Shown here: positions 17,850 to 25,981 of the stretch, piece by piece
Position numbering within the stretch: the stretch's first letter is position 1
Layout of the letters: each line of letters opens with the position of its first letter
Origin: Corallococcus praedator
GTDB lineage: Bacteria > Myxococcota > Myxococcia > Myxococcales > Myxococcaceae
Length of the DNA: 33,605 nt
Assembly: GCF_003612125.1 (NCBI RefSeq)
Contig: NZ_RAWI01000056.1
Span: 1 to 33,605 of the forward strand
Reading direction: 5' to 3'
Made by a program: the position numbers and the translations under genes
The notes under the pieces: generated by a model
What the model was told of the DNA's origin: nothing
Seen by the model: the letters and a program-made list of their open reading frames with translations, nothing else
Database searches by the model: none

Positions 17850-20800
17850 TCAGCCCTCCTTCCGGGTCGCGCGCCGCAGCACGCCCCCGGCCCAGGCGAG
17901 CGCCTCCGACGGCGTGCGCCGGCTCGCCAGGTGTAGAAGCCCGCTCTCGCTTCCCTCCACCACCACGCGGCCCGGGCGCTGCTCCCGTGCCGTCCCCGCG
18001 CGCCGCGCCTCGCGTTCCGCCGCGCGCACCGCATCCCGCGCGGCCACCGCTCCGGACACGTCGTCCATCAGGCCCGCGCCGCCGTCCATCAGCTCCACGC
18101 GCACGGGCGCAGGGCGCACCAGGTCGCCGCGCAGAGTCTCCACCAGTGCGTATCCCTCCAGCGGCGCCAGCACCTCCGCGAGGCCGAAGGCGGTGAGGCT
18201 CACGGCGATGCGCCGCACCCGCACCCCCACCGGACGCTGCGAGCCGGGAGGCGCCCAGGCGATGCGGCCCTCCGGCTCCACGCGCTCCTCGTGCACCGCC
18301 GCGCGCCCCAGGGCCTGCGGCAGCGCGCGCGCCACCGCCTCCAACGCGGACACGGGTGCATCGCCCAGTCCTTCGATGAGCACTGTCCGCACGTCCGGCC
18401 CGCGCTCGCGGCAGGCGAGCTGATGCGCAAGCCAGTCCACCTCGTCCCGCAGGTTCACCACCCGGGGGCGGCAGCGACGCAGCCGCTCCTCGCGGGACAC
18501 CGGCAGGGGAACGGAGGCATAGGTCGGACGGGCCCGGAGGCCGCCGCGACCGGGGTTGCGGCGCCAGTCGTACGCGCGCTCGACCTCCTTGGGCACCGCC
18601 TCCTCTGTCTCCACGAAGTCGCGCTCCGCCAGATCGGTCTCCCGGATGTCCACCGCCTCCACACGGAGGCGCTCCAGCCGCTCCAGCAGCTCCAACGCTT
18701 CCGCGTTCGCCGCCGGGGCGCGAGGTCGTGCCGCCTCCCCGGCGGAGAGCGCATCCAGCCGCGACGCCGTCTCCTCCAGCACGCGCGACACATCCGCCAG
18801 CGTCCAGACCGCCGGGTCCGGCTCCGGCGCCCAGGCCGACTCGCGCGTCATCAGCTCCACGGACAGACCCATGTCGTCGCCCCGGGGGAACAGCTCCACC
18901 CGGGCGAGGTCCTCGGCGCCTCGGCGCACCAGGTGGTGGGCCAGGGGCACCGTGAGGCGCCGCTCCAGCGCGCGCTTGAGGGGACGCGCGCCGTAGCGCG
19001 GGTCATAGGCCTGCTCCACGAGCAGATCCAACAGCGCGGGCTCCACCTCCACCAGCACGTTGCCGCGGCGGATGCCCCGGCGCGACAGCAGCGACTCCAG
19101 CGCGTGCTCCACCACCACGCGCAGCGCCGTGGGCGTCAGCGGGCGGAAGGGCACCACCCGGTCCAACCGGTTGAAGAACTCCGGGCGGAAGAAGGCGCGC
19201 ACGGAGGACAGGTAGTGCGCCTCCGCGCTGTCGGCCGTGCGATGGAAGCCGGTGCGCGCCGCGGCCTCGCGCACGCCCAGGTTGGACGTCAGCACCACCA
19301 CCGCCTGTCGCGCGTCCACCGTGCGGCCGGCACCATCCGTCAGCCGCCCCTCGCCGAGGAACTGGAGCAGGGCATCGAAGACGCGCGGGTGCGCCTTCTC
19401 CACCTCGTCGAAGAGCACCACGCAGAAGGGCTGGGTGCGCAGCGCGGTGGTCAACTCACCGTCCGGCGCGCCCGGCATGCCGAGCAGCCGGGTGATGCTG
19501 GACGCGGACACGAACTCCGACATGTCGAAGCGCACGAGCCGCCCCTCGCCACCGAAGAGGGTGCGCGCCAGGGCCTTGGCCGTCTCCGTCTTGCCCACGC
19601 CGGTGGGGCCCACGAAGAGGTACGTGGCCAGCGGCTTGTCCGGCGGCTGCAACGAGCGTTGCAGCGTGAGGATGGCATCCACCACCGCGGACACCGCCTC
19701 CGGCTGGCCCGCCACCTGCGCGGCCAGCTCACGCTCCAGCGCGTCGCGCGTCTTCGGCGGCGCGCTGCCCAGCACGAAGTCCGGCAGGCCCGTCTGCTCG
19801 CGCATGGCGGAGGTGACGTCCTCCTGGGTGAAGCGGCGCACGCCGTTCTCCTGCGTGCCGGGCCGCGACACCACCCGGCGCAGCAGCCGGACGGCCTTGC
19901 CCGGAAAGGCTTCGTGCGCGACGAAGCGCTGCTGCAGATCCAACAGCGTCTCCAACGCCAGCGGGGACAGCCGCACCGCGCCCGCGTGGCTCGCGGCCTC
20001 CAGCTCGCGCAGCGTGCCCAGGAGCGCGGGCAGCGTGGCGCGCGCGTCCAGCGCCGGCACGTGCACCACGCGGAAGAGCGAGGCGAAGGTGGGGGCCTCC
20101 TCACGCACGCGCTCGAAGCGCTCCGGCGTGGACTCGGCCAGCACCGTCAGCTCACCGCGCGCCAGGTGGGGCTCCAGGAACTGCGCCACGTTGGTGCGCT
20201 CGCTGTGGGTGCGCCCCGCGTAGACGAGCGAGGCCAGGTCGTCCACGTAGAGCAGGTCGCCCACCTCCACCAGCTCCTGCACCACGCCGCGCGCGCGGGC
20301 CTCCCACTGGCCCACGTACATCATGCCCGCGATGAACTGGTTGCCGTCCACGCGCCACACGTCGCGCCGGGTGCCCGCGGCGTCCTGCCGCGCGGTGAGG
20401 CGGCTGACGGCCTCGTGCACCAGCGCCGTCTTGCCGGAGCCGGACGGGCCCACGAGGATCACCGCGGCGCCCTCGCGGCCTTCCAGCGCGTCCACCACCT
20501 CGCGCACCAGGGCCTCGCGGCCGAAGCAGTGCTCCAGGGCTCCGTCCCGCGCGCCATGGCTCAGGTTGCGGGCCACCGCGCGCAGCTCCACGAGCGACAG
20601 GCGGCGGCGGTTGCGGCGCGCTTCGCGCTGCTCGGGCGTCTCCGGGGTCGGCTCCTTCTTCTTCTCGGCGGTGGCCTTGCGGCGGCGCGCCGCAGTGGGG
20701 GGCTTGGGCGGAGTCCTCGGGAGGACGGTGGGCGCGTACGCGTCCACCTCCAACAGCTCCAGGCGCTCGTGTCCGGTGGACCAGGCCTCGTCCAGGTTCT

Positions 20801-21230
20801 CCAGGTCGTGCTCCAGGCACCACGCGGCCAGCCGGCGCGCGAGCGCCTGGGGCAGCGCGTCCGGGTGGCCGAGCGCGAAGCGGGCCGCGGGCAGCCGCGT
20901 GGGCGTCACCACCCAGAACTCGTCGCGCGGCCACTTCTCCAGCAGCACGGCCATGCGGCCCTGGAGGACGACGCGCTTGTTCTTTTCGCGGTCCCTCGCC
21001 TCCGTGTCCACGTTGACGTGCCGCAGGGCCAGGTGCGGCGGGAGCTGATAGGCCGCTACGTTGGCCACGGGCTCCTTCTCGAAGCGCTCCATGACGGCGA
21101 GCGCCAGCTCATCGCGGAGCGTGGAGAGGCTGGGGCCCACGCCGCTCAGCCGGGGCCAGAAGGCGGGCACCCAGGCCTGCACCAGCCGTCCGCCAAGAGG
21201 GCACACCACCAGGGGAAGCTTGAGGTCCAT
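17850..21230 (-). CDS. Clp/HSP100-like double AAA+ ATPase with C-terminal extension, second of array (1126 aa)
   Basis: Organised like its neighbours. The N domain (1-170) is followed by a basic linker (about 171-212). D1 has Walker A GPSGSGKT (261-268), pore-like AGMMYVGQW (Y305) and Walker B-like LLYVDDL (no Glu). D2 has Walker A GPTGVGKT (541-548), Walker B VVLFDE (604-609), sensor 1 N650, R682 in FFRPEFFNRLD and sensor 2 GARPLKR (747-753). The D2 pore segment is RLLGMPGAPDGEL (581-593), without the aromatic GYVG. The tripeptide at the ClpP-loop position is TGF (660-662). Residues about 770-1126 form an extension without a recognised domain; its order of coiled-coil then alpha/beta segments resembles, weakly, the release-factor-like tail of the first paralogue. 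Its Shine-Dalgarno AAGGAGG is in the end of the upstream gene, 4 nt away. Function inferred only as ATP-driven remodelling. Confidence 0.83.
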   Translation of the reverse strand: MDLKLPLVVCPLGGRLVQAWVPAFWPRLSGVGPSLSTLRDELALAVMERFEKEPVANVAAYQLPPHLALRHVNVDTEARDREKNKRVVLQGRMAVLLEKWPRDEFWVVTPTRLPAARFALGHPDALPQALARRLAAWCLEHDLENLDEAWSTGHERLELLEVDAYAPTVLPRTPPKPPTAARRRKATAEKKKEPTPETPEQREARRNRRRLSLVELRAVARNLSHGARDGALEHCFGREALVREVVDALEGREGAAVILVGPSGSGKTALVHEAVSRLTARQDAAGTRRDVWRVDGNQFIAGMMYVGQWEARARGVVQELVEVGDLLYVDDLASLVYAGRTHSERTNVAQFLEPHLARGELTVLAESTPERFERVREEAPTFASLFRVVHVPALDARATLPALLGTLRELEAASHAGAVRLSPLALETLLDLQQRFVAHEAFPGKAVRLLRRVVSRPGTQENGVRRFTQEDVTSAMREQTGLPDFVLGSAPPKTRDALERELAAQVAGQPEAVSAVVDAILTLQRSLQPPDKPLATYLFVGPTGVGKTETAKALARTLFGGEGRLVRFDMSEFVSASSITRLLGMPGAPDGELTTALRTQPFCVVLFDEVEKAHPRVFDALLQFLGEGRLTDGAGRTVDARQAVVVLTSNLGVREAAARTGFHRTADSAEAHYLSSVRAFFRPEFFNRLDRVVPFRPLTPTALRVVVEHALESLLSRRGIRRGNVLVEVEPALLDLLVEQAYDPRYGARPLKRALERRLTVPLAHHLVRRGAEDLARVELFPRGDDMGLSVELMTRESAWAPEPDPAVWTLADVSRVLEETASRLDALSAGEAARPRAPAANAEALELLERLERLRVEAVDIRETDLAERDFVETEEAVPKEVERAYDWRRNPGRGGLRARPTYASVPLPVSREERLRRCRPRVVNLRDEVDWLAHQLACRERGPDVRTVLIEGLGDAPVSALEAVARALPQALGRAAVHEERVEPEGRIAWAPPGSQRPVGVRVRRIAVSLTAFGLAEVLAPLEGYALVETLRGDLVRPAPVRVELMDGGAGLMDDVSGAVAARDAVRAAEREARRAGTAREQRPGRVVVEGSESGLLHLASRRTPSEALAWAGGVLRRATRKEG

Positions 21231-21234
21231 GGCG

Positions 21235-24200
21235 TCAGTCCTCCTTCCGCGCGCCGAAGACGCGCCACTGCAACCACGCTTCCAGCAGGGCTTCCATGTC
21301 CAGCCCCGCCGACCCGTAGCGCTGCTTCGCGCCGGTGCGCAGGTCTTCCAATGAGCCTCCCCCCAGGTCGCTGGAGGAGGGACGCAGCCGGCGCACCTCC
21401 TCCTTCGTCAGCGACTTCTCCAGGTCCTCCAGCGCCGGCAGTGCGTGCAGGGCCAGGGGCTGCGGCTCGAAGCGCACGCGCACCAGCGCGGCCTGGCTGC
21501 CCTCGACGAAGCGGTGCACGCCCTGCTCACCCGCGAGCAGCAGCGGCAGCGTGTCGCTGGTGAGCTGCAGCGCATACGCGGCGGGAGTGCGCTTCAACGT
21601 GGCCAGCTCCGCCTTCTGCTCCCAGCTCCACTTGTGCCGGAGGTCCTTGTCCTTGCGCGAGGGCTTCGGCTTCTCTCCGTCCTTGGGCTCCTCGGGCAGC
21701 AGCAGGGCCCGCTGGAAGGCGATGGACTGCGCCTGGGCCCAGGCCTCGTAGGCCTTCGCCAGCGTGCACAGGTGCGGCCACGCGCCGCGTCCGGGAACGA
21801 GCAGGAGGGTGACGCCGCGTGAGGGCGGAAAGAGGCTGGCGTGGATGCGCTGGCGCAGGGGCTGGAAGGCCCGCCGCAGTCCGGCCACGTCGCGGGCCAG
21901 GGACTCCGCCTGTCCCACGGCGCGCGTGAGGTGCGCCTCGAAGAGGAGGTCCTCCACGGCCTCGGCCTGCTGCGCGCAGTCTCGGAAGGCCTTGTCCAAC
22001 TCGCGCGCCTCGGACGACTTGCGCGAGGACGCCTCGGCCAGGGCCCGCTCCTCCCAGTACGCCGGCTGGCGGGACGCCTTGTCGAAGACGGCCAGCTCGC
22101 GGCGCAGGGCCAGCATGGGTTCGCAGCGGCTCCAGCGCTGCACCTCCGCGCGCAGGCTGGCCGCGTCCTCCAGCACCTGCTCGATGGCCTGCCGTCCCAC
22201 GCCCTCCGCGTCCCCGCCCACCGCCTCCGCGCGCAGCGCGAGCCCCGTGTCGCCGGCCTCCACGGACAGCTTCACCGCGCCGCCCCGGGGATGCGCGGCG
22301 AGCCATGCCGCCACCGGCACGACCAGCTCCCGCTCCAGCGCGCGCTTGAGGGGACGGGCGCCATAGCGCGGGTCGAAGCCGCGCGCGGCCAGCCAGTCCA
22401 GCGCGGAAGGGGCGACCTCCAGCGCCGCGTCGTGGAGGGACAGGCCCGGGCGGCGGCACACGGCCTCCACCTCGCGCACCACCAGCCGGCGCAGCAGGTC
22501 CTGGGAGAGGGGAGAGAAGACGACCACGTCATCGAGCCGGTTGAACAGCTCCGGGCGGAAGAAGCGCTGCACCTCCGCGAGGTAGTGCGCGCGCAGGGCG
22601 GCGGTGTCGGGCGCGCCGCCGGAGGAGTCGAAGCCCACGCGGGCGCGCCAGGTGTCCGCGCCCAGGTTGCTGGTGAGCACGAGCACCGCGTTGCGGAAGT
22701 CGGTGAAGCGGCCGGACGCGTCGGTGAGGCGGCCCTCGCCCAGCACGCCCAGCAGCGCGTCGTGCACGGCGGGGTGGGCCTTCTCCACCTCGTCCAGCAA
22801 CACCACGCAGAAGGGCTGGCGGCGCACCGCGGAAGACAGGTGTCCGGGCGTCTCGCCGTCACCCAGCAGGCGCAGCAGCGCATCCGGGCCGGCGTACTCG
22901 CCCATGTCCAGACGGACCATGCGCTCCTTCGCGCCGAAGAGCAGCTCCGCCAGGGCCTTGGACAGCTCCGTCTTGCCCACGCCGGTGGGGCCCACGAAGA
23001 GCAGCACGCCCAGGGGACGGCGGGTGTCGGCGAGGCCCGCCTTGAGCACGGACACCACCGCCGCCGCGCGCTCCACCGCCGTCTCCTGCCCCAGCACCCG
23101 CGTGGAGAGGAAGGCGCGCACCCCGGCCGGCTCCAGCGGGACGTCGTCGCGCAGGAGCGACTCGGGGATGCCGGACTCGGAGGCGAACTGGCGGACGGCG
23201 TCCAGGCGGGTGACGCGCGGCTGGGCCGCGTGCGCGCACGTGGCCAGCAGGCGGCGGAGGAAGGCCACCGCGTTGCCCACCTGCGCGCCGTAGGGCAGGA
23301 AGCGGCGGCAGAGGAAGCGCGCCTCGTCGAGCGCCTCGGGCAGCACCTCCAGCGGCTTGGGTCCCGCGTCGTCCTCCGCCACGCGCGCGAGGATTCGGGC
23401 CAGCGCGTCCGCTGACGGCTCCTCCACGCGCACCACGGAGAAGAGGCGGGCGAAGCTGGCGTTGCGGCGCTCCACCTGGGCCCACGTCTCCGGCGTGGCC
23501 TCCGCCACCACGGACACCTCGCGGGTGGCGAGCAGCGGCAGGAGGAGCTGGGCCACGTTCTGATCGCTGTGCGCGCTCTTGCCCGCGTCCAGCAGGTCCA
23601 CCGCGTGGCCCAGGCTGAGGATCGCGTGCGACTCGGCGGCTTCACGCAGGCAGCGGATCACCTGCTGCTGCCAGTCGCCCATCATGCCCTCGCCCGCGAT
23701 GAGGCGGCTGCCATCCAGGAAGAAGAAGGGACGGGCGCGCTCGGATGCGGTGCCTGCGGGCGCGCGCAGCTCCTGGGCGAGCGCGTGGAGCACCGCCGTC
23801 TTTCCCACGCCGGAGGGACCCACCAGCACCACGGACTCCGCGTCCTTCGCCGCGAGGCGCGCGCGGAGCAGCGTCACCAGGGCGTCCTGCTCGTACGCGG
23901 GGTCGAGCTGACCGTCCTGGGCGAGCGCATGCCAGGGCACGGCGATGCGGTCCAGCGTGGGAGTGGGGGGCGGCTTCTGGGGCCGTGCGCCCGCGTCGCG
24001 GCGGCGGGAGCGGCGGCGCGGCTCCCACGAGTCCGGGTCCAGCGCGTCCTCGTCCTCGTCGTCCAGGCCGGCGGCGTCCGACTTCTCCGCTGGAGCATCC
24101 GGAGGACGCGGCGGCGGGCGGATGTCCAGGCGAAGCTGGCGCGGGGTGAGGGTGGCGAGCGGGGTGGGCGTGGCCTGCACCTCCAACTCCACCAGCGACT

Positions 24201-24648
24201 CCTGGCCCTCCGGGCGCAGCGCGAGCCGACGCGCGTCGGAGAGGCCCTCCAGTTGTTCGCTCAAGCGCTCCGTCGCGTCCGGGGGGAGCGCCTTGCCCTG
24301 GAACCACAGGTGCGTTCCGAGCCTCGGGGTGTGAAGTCCGGTGAAGGACTGGTGCGCGGGGGCGACGACGGCGGAGAAGTGCAGCGGTGAGACGGTGTTC
24401 TCCTCCGCGCCCCAGACGGGGATGCCCGGCACCTCCAGCGTGTGCAGGACGCCGTCGGGCGCGGCGATGAACTCCGGCACCCGGCGGGGGTGTACGCGGG
24501 TGAGCTGATCATCCAGCGCCAGCGTCAGCTCCTCGGTGGCCTTCTCCAGCGAGTCCGCGTGCACGGCGAGGTGGGGAAGGGCCAGCGGCGTGAGCGTGAC
24601 CCGGCGACTGGCGTGCCGCTGCACCCAGCATTGAAAACGGAAGTTCAT
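21235..24648 (-). CDS. Clp/HSP100-like double AAA+ ATPase fused to an RF2-like domain, first of array (1137 aa)
   Basis: Residues 1-175 form the shared N domain, 176-235 an acidic then Arg/Pro-rich linker. D1 has Walker A GPSGVGKT (277-284) but its Walker B region reads AILSLGHAVDLL (no D or E), and the pore motif is GMMGDW without tyrosine. D2 is complete: GPTGVGKT (553-560), VVLLDE (615-620), N661, R698 in FFRPELFNRLD, GARPLKR (763-769). The GYVG pore segment is lost (LLGDGETPGHL) and VGF is present at 671-673. Residues about 845-1137 read as a degenerate peptide chain release factor 2: a coiled coil beginning RQPAYWEER, a central GRGAWPHL...YEAWAQAQSIAF segment, EQGVHRFV (1041-1048) and a terminal DLRTG (1102-1106) followed by a leucine-rich helix. 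SPF and GGQ motifs are absent. No Shine-Dalgarno is visible before the ATG, unlike the two downstream genes. The start is supported by alignment with both paralogues. Confidence 0.83.
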   Translation of the reverse strand: MNFRFQCWVQRHASRRVTLTPLALPHLAVHADSLEKATEELTLALDDQLTRVHPRRVPEFIAAPDGVLHTLEVPGIPVWGAEENTVSPLHFSAVVAPAHQSFTGLHTPRLGTHLWFQGKALPPDATERLSEQLEGLSDARRLALRPEGQESLVELEVQATPTPLATLTPRQLRLDIRPPPRPPDAPAEKSDAAGLDDEDEDALDPDSWEPRRRSRRRDAGARPQKPPPTPTLDRIAVPWHALAQDGQLDPAYEQDALVTLLRARLAAKDAESVVLVGPSGVGKTAVLHALAQELRAPAGTASERARPFFFLDGSRLIAGEGMMGDWQQQVIRCLREAAESHAILSLGHAVDLLDAGKSAHSDQNVAQLLLPLLATREVSVVAEATPETWAQVERRNASFARLFSVVRVEEPSADALARILARVAEDDAGPKPLEVLPEALDEARFLCRRFLPYGAQVGNAVAFLRRLLATCAHAAQPRVTRLDAVRQFASESGIPESLLRDDVPLEPAGVRAFLSTRVLGQETAVERAAAVVSVLKAGLADTRRPLGVLLFVGPTGVGKTELSKALAELLFGAKERMVRLDMGEYAGPDALLRLLGDGETPGHLSSAVRRQPFCVVLLDEVEKAHPAVHDALLGVLGEGRLTDASGRFTDFRNAVLVLTSNLGADTWRARVGFDSSGGAPDTAALRAHYLAEVQRFFRPELFNRLDDVVVFSPLSQDLLRRLVVREVEAVCRRPGLSLHDAALEVAPSALDWLAARGFDPRYGARPLKRALERELVVPVAAWLAAHPRGGAVKLSVEAGDTGLALRAEAVGGDAEGVGRQAIEQVLEDAASLRAEVQRWSRCEPMLALRRELAVFDKASRQPAYWEERALAEASSRKSSEARELDKAFRDCAQQAEAVEDLLFEAHLTRAVGQAESLARDVAGLRRAFQPLRQRIHASLFPPSRGVTLLLVPGRGAWPHLCTLAKAYEAWAQAQSIAFQRALLLPEEPKDGEKPKPSRKDKDLRHKWSWEQKAELATLKRTPAAYALQLTSDTLPLLLAGEQGVHRFVEGSQAALVRVRFEPQPLALHALPALEDLEKSLTKEEVRRLRPSSSDLGGGSLEDLRTGAKQRYGSAGLDMEALLEAWLQWRVFGARKED

Positions 24649-24763
24649 GGAGAGGGCTCAGGCTAGCACGGCGCCGCACAGCGACGCCCCGGGCCCCGGG
24701 GAACTGACGCGCGGCGGGACGCAGTGGAAGCTTCGCGGCGATGCGGGGCCGCCCCGTCTTCCT

Positions 24764-24779
24764 GATGCCGCGCGGCATC
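24764..24779 (-). terminator. Palindrome between HExxH lipoprotein and AAA+ array
   Basis: GATGCCGC/GCGGCATC is a perfect 16-nt palindrome 12 nt after the lipoprotein stop codon (24791), usable as a 6-bp hairpin with a GCGC loop. If it terminates, the AAA+ genes need a promoter within 24649-24763; I cannot identify one by eye. Confidence 0.35.
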
Positions 24780-24790
24780 CTGGCCGTGGC

Positions 24791-25963
24791 TCACTTCGGC
24801 GCGGGCGGAACCCAGAGCTGTTCGGAAGGCAGTCCCAGCACGCCGGCCGCCGAGGCGTGCAGCGACGCGGACCCAAGCCGTCCCTCGTGCGCGGCCTTGC
24901 CCAGCCACTCCTGGATGACGCCGCCGGTGCGCTCGAAGCCGTCGGCCTTGAGGAGTCCGTACAGTCCGGCGGCCAGCACGTGCATGCCGTCGTCGGCCTT
25001 GCGCCAGCGCTCGCGTGCCGGGACGGCGACGCCGAGCCGCTCGGTGATGAGCTGCTCCAGCGCTTCGGCGGTGTCCTCGTCGAAGAGGCCTTCGAGCGTG
25101 GTGTAGCCGAAGGCCGGATCATGGTCCGCGACAATGCGGGGGAGCAGCGGGTCGCGTCGCAGCACCTCCAGCGCCGCGAGGATGGAGGGATGCGTGGCGT
25201 CGAAGGGCGGGTGCAGGATCTCATGCGCCGCGTTCCGGATGATCAGCGCATCGGAGTAGGTCCGGTGCGTCAGGAACCGCTGCCCGATGACCTTGATGCC
25301 GTGCGGCTTGGAGAAGTGCAGCAGGTCGATGGTGATGTCCTCCTCCAGGCGGTGGCCCAGCAGCCGCTCCTGTTCGGCGATGACGTCGACTCCGGCCAGC
25401 CGCTGTCGAAGCTCCGCCGCGCGCTGCTCCACGAGGTCTCCGAGCACCTCCCGGCGGAACGTGGGGAAGTCGCTCGCGGCCAGCGCTTCGAGCACGCGGG
25501 CCAGCTCGGGACGGGCGGTGAGGAACCAGTCCCAGGCCTCGGGCTCCCAGTACGGGCTGGCGCGGAAGCCCGGCAGCAGCCGCGTCTCCGCGTTCGTGAG
25601 CGCACCGCGCAGGTCCGCGAGCGTCCCCGTGGGCCCGGCGGAGAACACCAGACAGAGAAAGGGGCCCATCATCCGGTGCTGCGCCTTCGACGAGGCCATG
25701 AGCTGCTTGATCAACGGGACGGCGTCCGAGGGAAAGCGCGGGGTGAACCGCGCCAGCTCCTCGGCATAGTAGCGCGCGTAGAAGGACTCCCCGGACAGGG
25801 GATTGAGGAAGCAGAGCGCATCCATGCCCTCGGATTCGGCGACCTTCCAGCGGGTGCGGGGAGGGGAAGCGGAGGAGGAGGGCCGAGGGCTTCGGGAAGC
25901 GCAGCCCATCGTTGCGGCGAAGGGCAGGGCGAGCAGCGCGGAGAGACAGTCGCGTCGGTTCAT
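24791..25963 (-). CDS. Unknown exported protein with HExxH motif
   Basis: A 390-aa protein of unrecognised family. The N-terminus MNRRDCLSALLALPFAATMGC has an arginine pair, a hydrophobic core and a weak lipobox (C21), so it is probably a Tat- or Sec-exported lipoprotein; a Ser/Pro linker follows. Residues 244-251 read RNAAHEILH, i.e. HExxH (H247, E248, H251) as in zinc metallopeptidases. Acidic residues downstream (GLFDEDTAEALEQL, 292-305) could give the third zinc ligand, but I cannot fix which. It starts 18 nt after the stop of the AraC-type gene and lies 142 nt upstream of the AAA+ array on the same strand. No clear Shine-Dalgarno precedes its ATG. Peptidase activity is an inference from one motif. 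Confidence 0.7.
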   Translation of the reverse strand: MNRRDCLSALLALPFAATMGCASRSPRPSSSASPPRTRWKVAESEGMDALCFLNPLSGESFYARYYAEELARFTPRFPSDAVPLIKQLMASSKAQHRMMGPFLCLVFSAGPTGTLADLRGALTNAETRLLPGFRASPYWEPEAWDWFLTARPELARVLEALAASDFPTFRREVLGDLVEQRAAELRQRLAGVDVIAEQERLLGHRLEEDITIDLLHFSKPHGIKVIGQRFLTHRTYSDALIIRNAAHEILHPPFDATHPSILAALEVLRRDPLLPRIVADHDPAFGYTTLEGLFDEDTAEALEQLITERLGVAVPARERWRKADDGMHVLAAGLYGLLKADGFERTGGVIQEWLGKAAHEGRLGSASLHASAAGVLGLPSEQLWVPPAPK

Positions 25964-25981
25964 GCCTGCGTCGTGTAATCG

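Noticed and set aside
21343-21360. GGG at residues 1096-1098 as a remnant of the release-factor GGQ motif
   Set aside because: It lies close to the terminal DLRTG, and the whole GGQ domain appears deleted. The match is three glycines and not evidence of catalysis.
15510-24390. Very long plus-strand open frames opposite the AAA+ genes
   Set aside because: They are Arg/Gly/His/Gln-rich shadows produced by high-GC codon bias and have no domain signal. The minus-strand proteins carry all the motifs.
15537-24648. Type VI secretion ClpV or ordinary ClpB/ClpC annotation for the AAA+ array
   Set aside because: No T6SS genes are in the window. The Clp N repeat and GYVG pore loop are missing, and three paralogues occur together.
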